From Succinivibrio sp. (GTDB lineage Bacteria; Pseudomonadota; Gammaproteobacteria; Enterobacterales; Succinivibrionaceae), in contig JAGDBH010000301.1 in assembly GCA_017959135.1 (NCBI GenBank), positions 1 to 9,628 on the forward strand: 9,628 bases of DNA. Reading direction: 5' to 3'. Position numbers and translations under genes: made by a program. Numbering within the stretch: position 1 is the first letter of the stretch; every line of letters starts with the position of its first letter. Below the pieces are notes generated by a model. It ran no database searches. It was given only the letters and a program-made list of their open reading frames with translations, and was not told the origin of the DNA. This document shows positions 7,417-9,628 of this stretch, in pieces.

Positions 7417-7439
7417 CTTCTGTTTTGAAGTTAAACTAA

Positions 7440-9089
<1,650 letters not shown>

Positions 9090-9102
9090 AGTTTAGTTTT
9101 GT

Positions 9103-9399
9103 ATGAAGATATTTGCAGTTATTCTTGTGATTATTATTGCCTGTCTAGGCTGGCAGACATATAACGGTCGTAATGGAATACTGCAGTATCGCGAAACTGA
9201 ACAGAAACTGAAGGCTGCCTCTGCCAATACAGAGCGCCTTCAGAGAAGAAATCAGGCTCTTGAAGATGAAATTTCCGATTTAAAACAGGGAAATCGAGTT
9301 GTAGAAGAGCTTGCCCGCTCTGAATTAGGCATGGTAAAGCAGGAAGAAACCTTTTACCGTGTTATCGAAAAAGAAGAAAAAACTTCTCCTTCCAAATAG
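9103..9399 (+). CDS. ftsB: Cell division protein FtsB
   Basis: Small bitopic inner-membrane protein that joins FtsL and FtsQ in the divisome and helps activate FtsWI septal peptidoglycan synthesis. It is 98 aa, against 103 in E. coli. A short cytoplasmic start is followed by one transmembrane helix (about 4-18), the conserved GRNGILQY (22-29), a periplasmic coiled coil (about 30-62, with heptad hydrophobics such as Leu37, Leu46, Leu53, Ile57, Leu60) and the conserved tail EELARSELGMVKQEETFYRVI (68-88 region). The C-terminal end is variable and charged, as usual. The start is 13 nt after the pyrG stop. No clear SD is visible and an in-frame TAG at 9094-9096 excludes an earlier start, so translation may depend on coupling to pyrG. 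The following gene ispD is the standard ftsB partner, which supports the call. Confidence 0.94.
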   Translation: MKIFAVILVIIIACLGWQTYNGRNGILQYRETEQKLKAASANTERLQRRNQALEDEISDLKQGNRVVEELARSELGMVKQEETFYRVIEKEEKTSPSK

Positions 9400-9410
9400 G
9401 ATGCTTTTTT

Positions 9411-9628
9411 ATGGAAAGCACTAAAATCGATGTTGTGCTCCCGGCTGCAGGAGTTGGGAAAAGAATGCATTTGAATATCCCTAAACAGTACGCCCTTTTA
9501 GGGGATAAAACTGTTCTGGAGTTAACCGTTGAAGCGGTATTTAAATGTCCTCTTGTGAACAATATTATTATTGGTATTAGCAGAGAAGATGAATACTTTA
9601 ACGACCTGTCATTGGCTGATAATCCAAG
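9411..9628 (+). CDS. ispD: MEP cytidylyltransferase IspD, N-terminal part
   Basis: 2-C-methyl-D-erythritol 4-phosphate cytidylyltransferase transfers CMP from CTP to MEP in the non-mevalonate isoprenoid pathway. Only the first 72 codons are present; the gene runs off the right edge. The start of the protein reads MESTKIDVVLPAAGVGKRM, with the nucleotide-binding motif PAAGVGKRM (11-19) and IPKQY (24-28), then GDKTVLELTVEAVF and VNNIIIGIS, which match the family's Rossmann-like N-terminal half. SD AGGA (9398-9401) overlaps the ftsB stop and lies 9 nt before the ATG. An ATG at 9401 opens only a seven-codon frame and is not the start. The ftsB-ispD pair is conserved across gammaproteobacteria; ispF would be expected next, beyond the window. 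Its substrate CTP is the product of pyrG two genes upstream. Confidence 0.95.
   Translation, partial: MESTKIDVVLPAAGVGKRMHLNIPKQYALLGDKTVLELTVEAVFKCPLVNNIIIGISREDEYFNDLSLADNP

Noticed and set aside
7331..7420. Rho-independent terminator of the relA operon
   Set aside because: The stems are interrupted by internal loops, they are followed by GCTGTGG, and no run of T follows within the usual distance.
9401..9424. Short ORF starting at ATG 9401 between ftsB and ispD
   Set aside because: Only seven codons, and the AGGA at 9398-9401 fits the ispD ATG at 9411 with normal spacing.

Overview
The window is ordinary chromosomal core sequence from an AT-rich gammaproteobacterium. LepA, LepB, RNase III, Era, RecO, RlmD, monofunctional RelA, CTP synthase, FtsB and IspD all resemble their enterobacterial counterparts, and every gene lies on the + strand. 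The heavy use of AGA for arginine, the AT-rich junctions and the gene order do not match Escherichia, Vibrio or Pseudomonas. A low-GC lineage such as the Succinivibrionaceae (Aeromonadales) is possible, but that is a weak inference. I see no mobile element, CRISPR array, tRNA, rRNA or phage gene.

Layout. Positions 1-342 hold the 3' end of lepA. A 68-nt leader (343-410) precedes lepB (411-1346). Then rnc, era, recO, rlmD and relA follow almost without gaps to 7305 (3 nt, 18 nt, 2 nt, a 1-nt overlap, 12 nt), which suggests one long operon. A 146-nt intergenic region (7306-7451) is the only substantial non-coding stretch. It holds nested inverted repeats and a clear extended -10 promoter for pyrG (7452-9089). 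ftsB (9103-9399) and the start of ispD (9411 to the window edge) follow closely.

Function. The first block joins translation (LepA), protein export (LepB), rRNA processing and ribosome assembly (RNase III, Era, RlmD), recombination repair (RecO) and the stringent-response alarmone synthetase (RelA). The second block joins CTP synthesis, the division-septum protein FtsB and isoprenoid precursor synthesis (IspD, which itself uses CTP). Compared with E. coli, pieces of three separate loci have been brought together, and pdxJ, acpS, mazEF, mazG and eno are missing from their usual positions.

I did not find a new protein system. The most interesting signals are non-coding. First, the strongest Shine-Dalgarno sequence in the window (GGAGGT, 373-378) sits 32 nt before the lepB start, with a 7-bp hairpin exactly in between, so folding would restore normal spacing. 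Second, the relA-pyrG gap carries overlapping, mutually exclusive inverted repeats that bracket the pyrG promoter. A smaller protein oddity is the uncharged GAGG loop in the Era KH domain.
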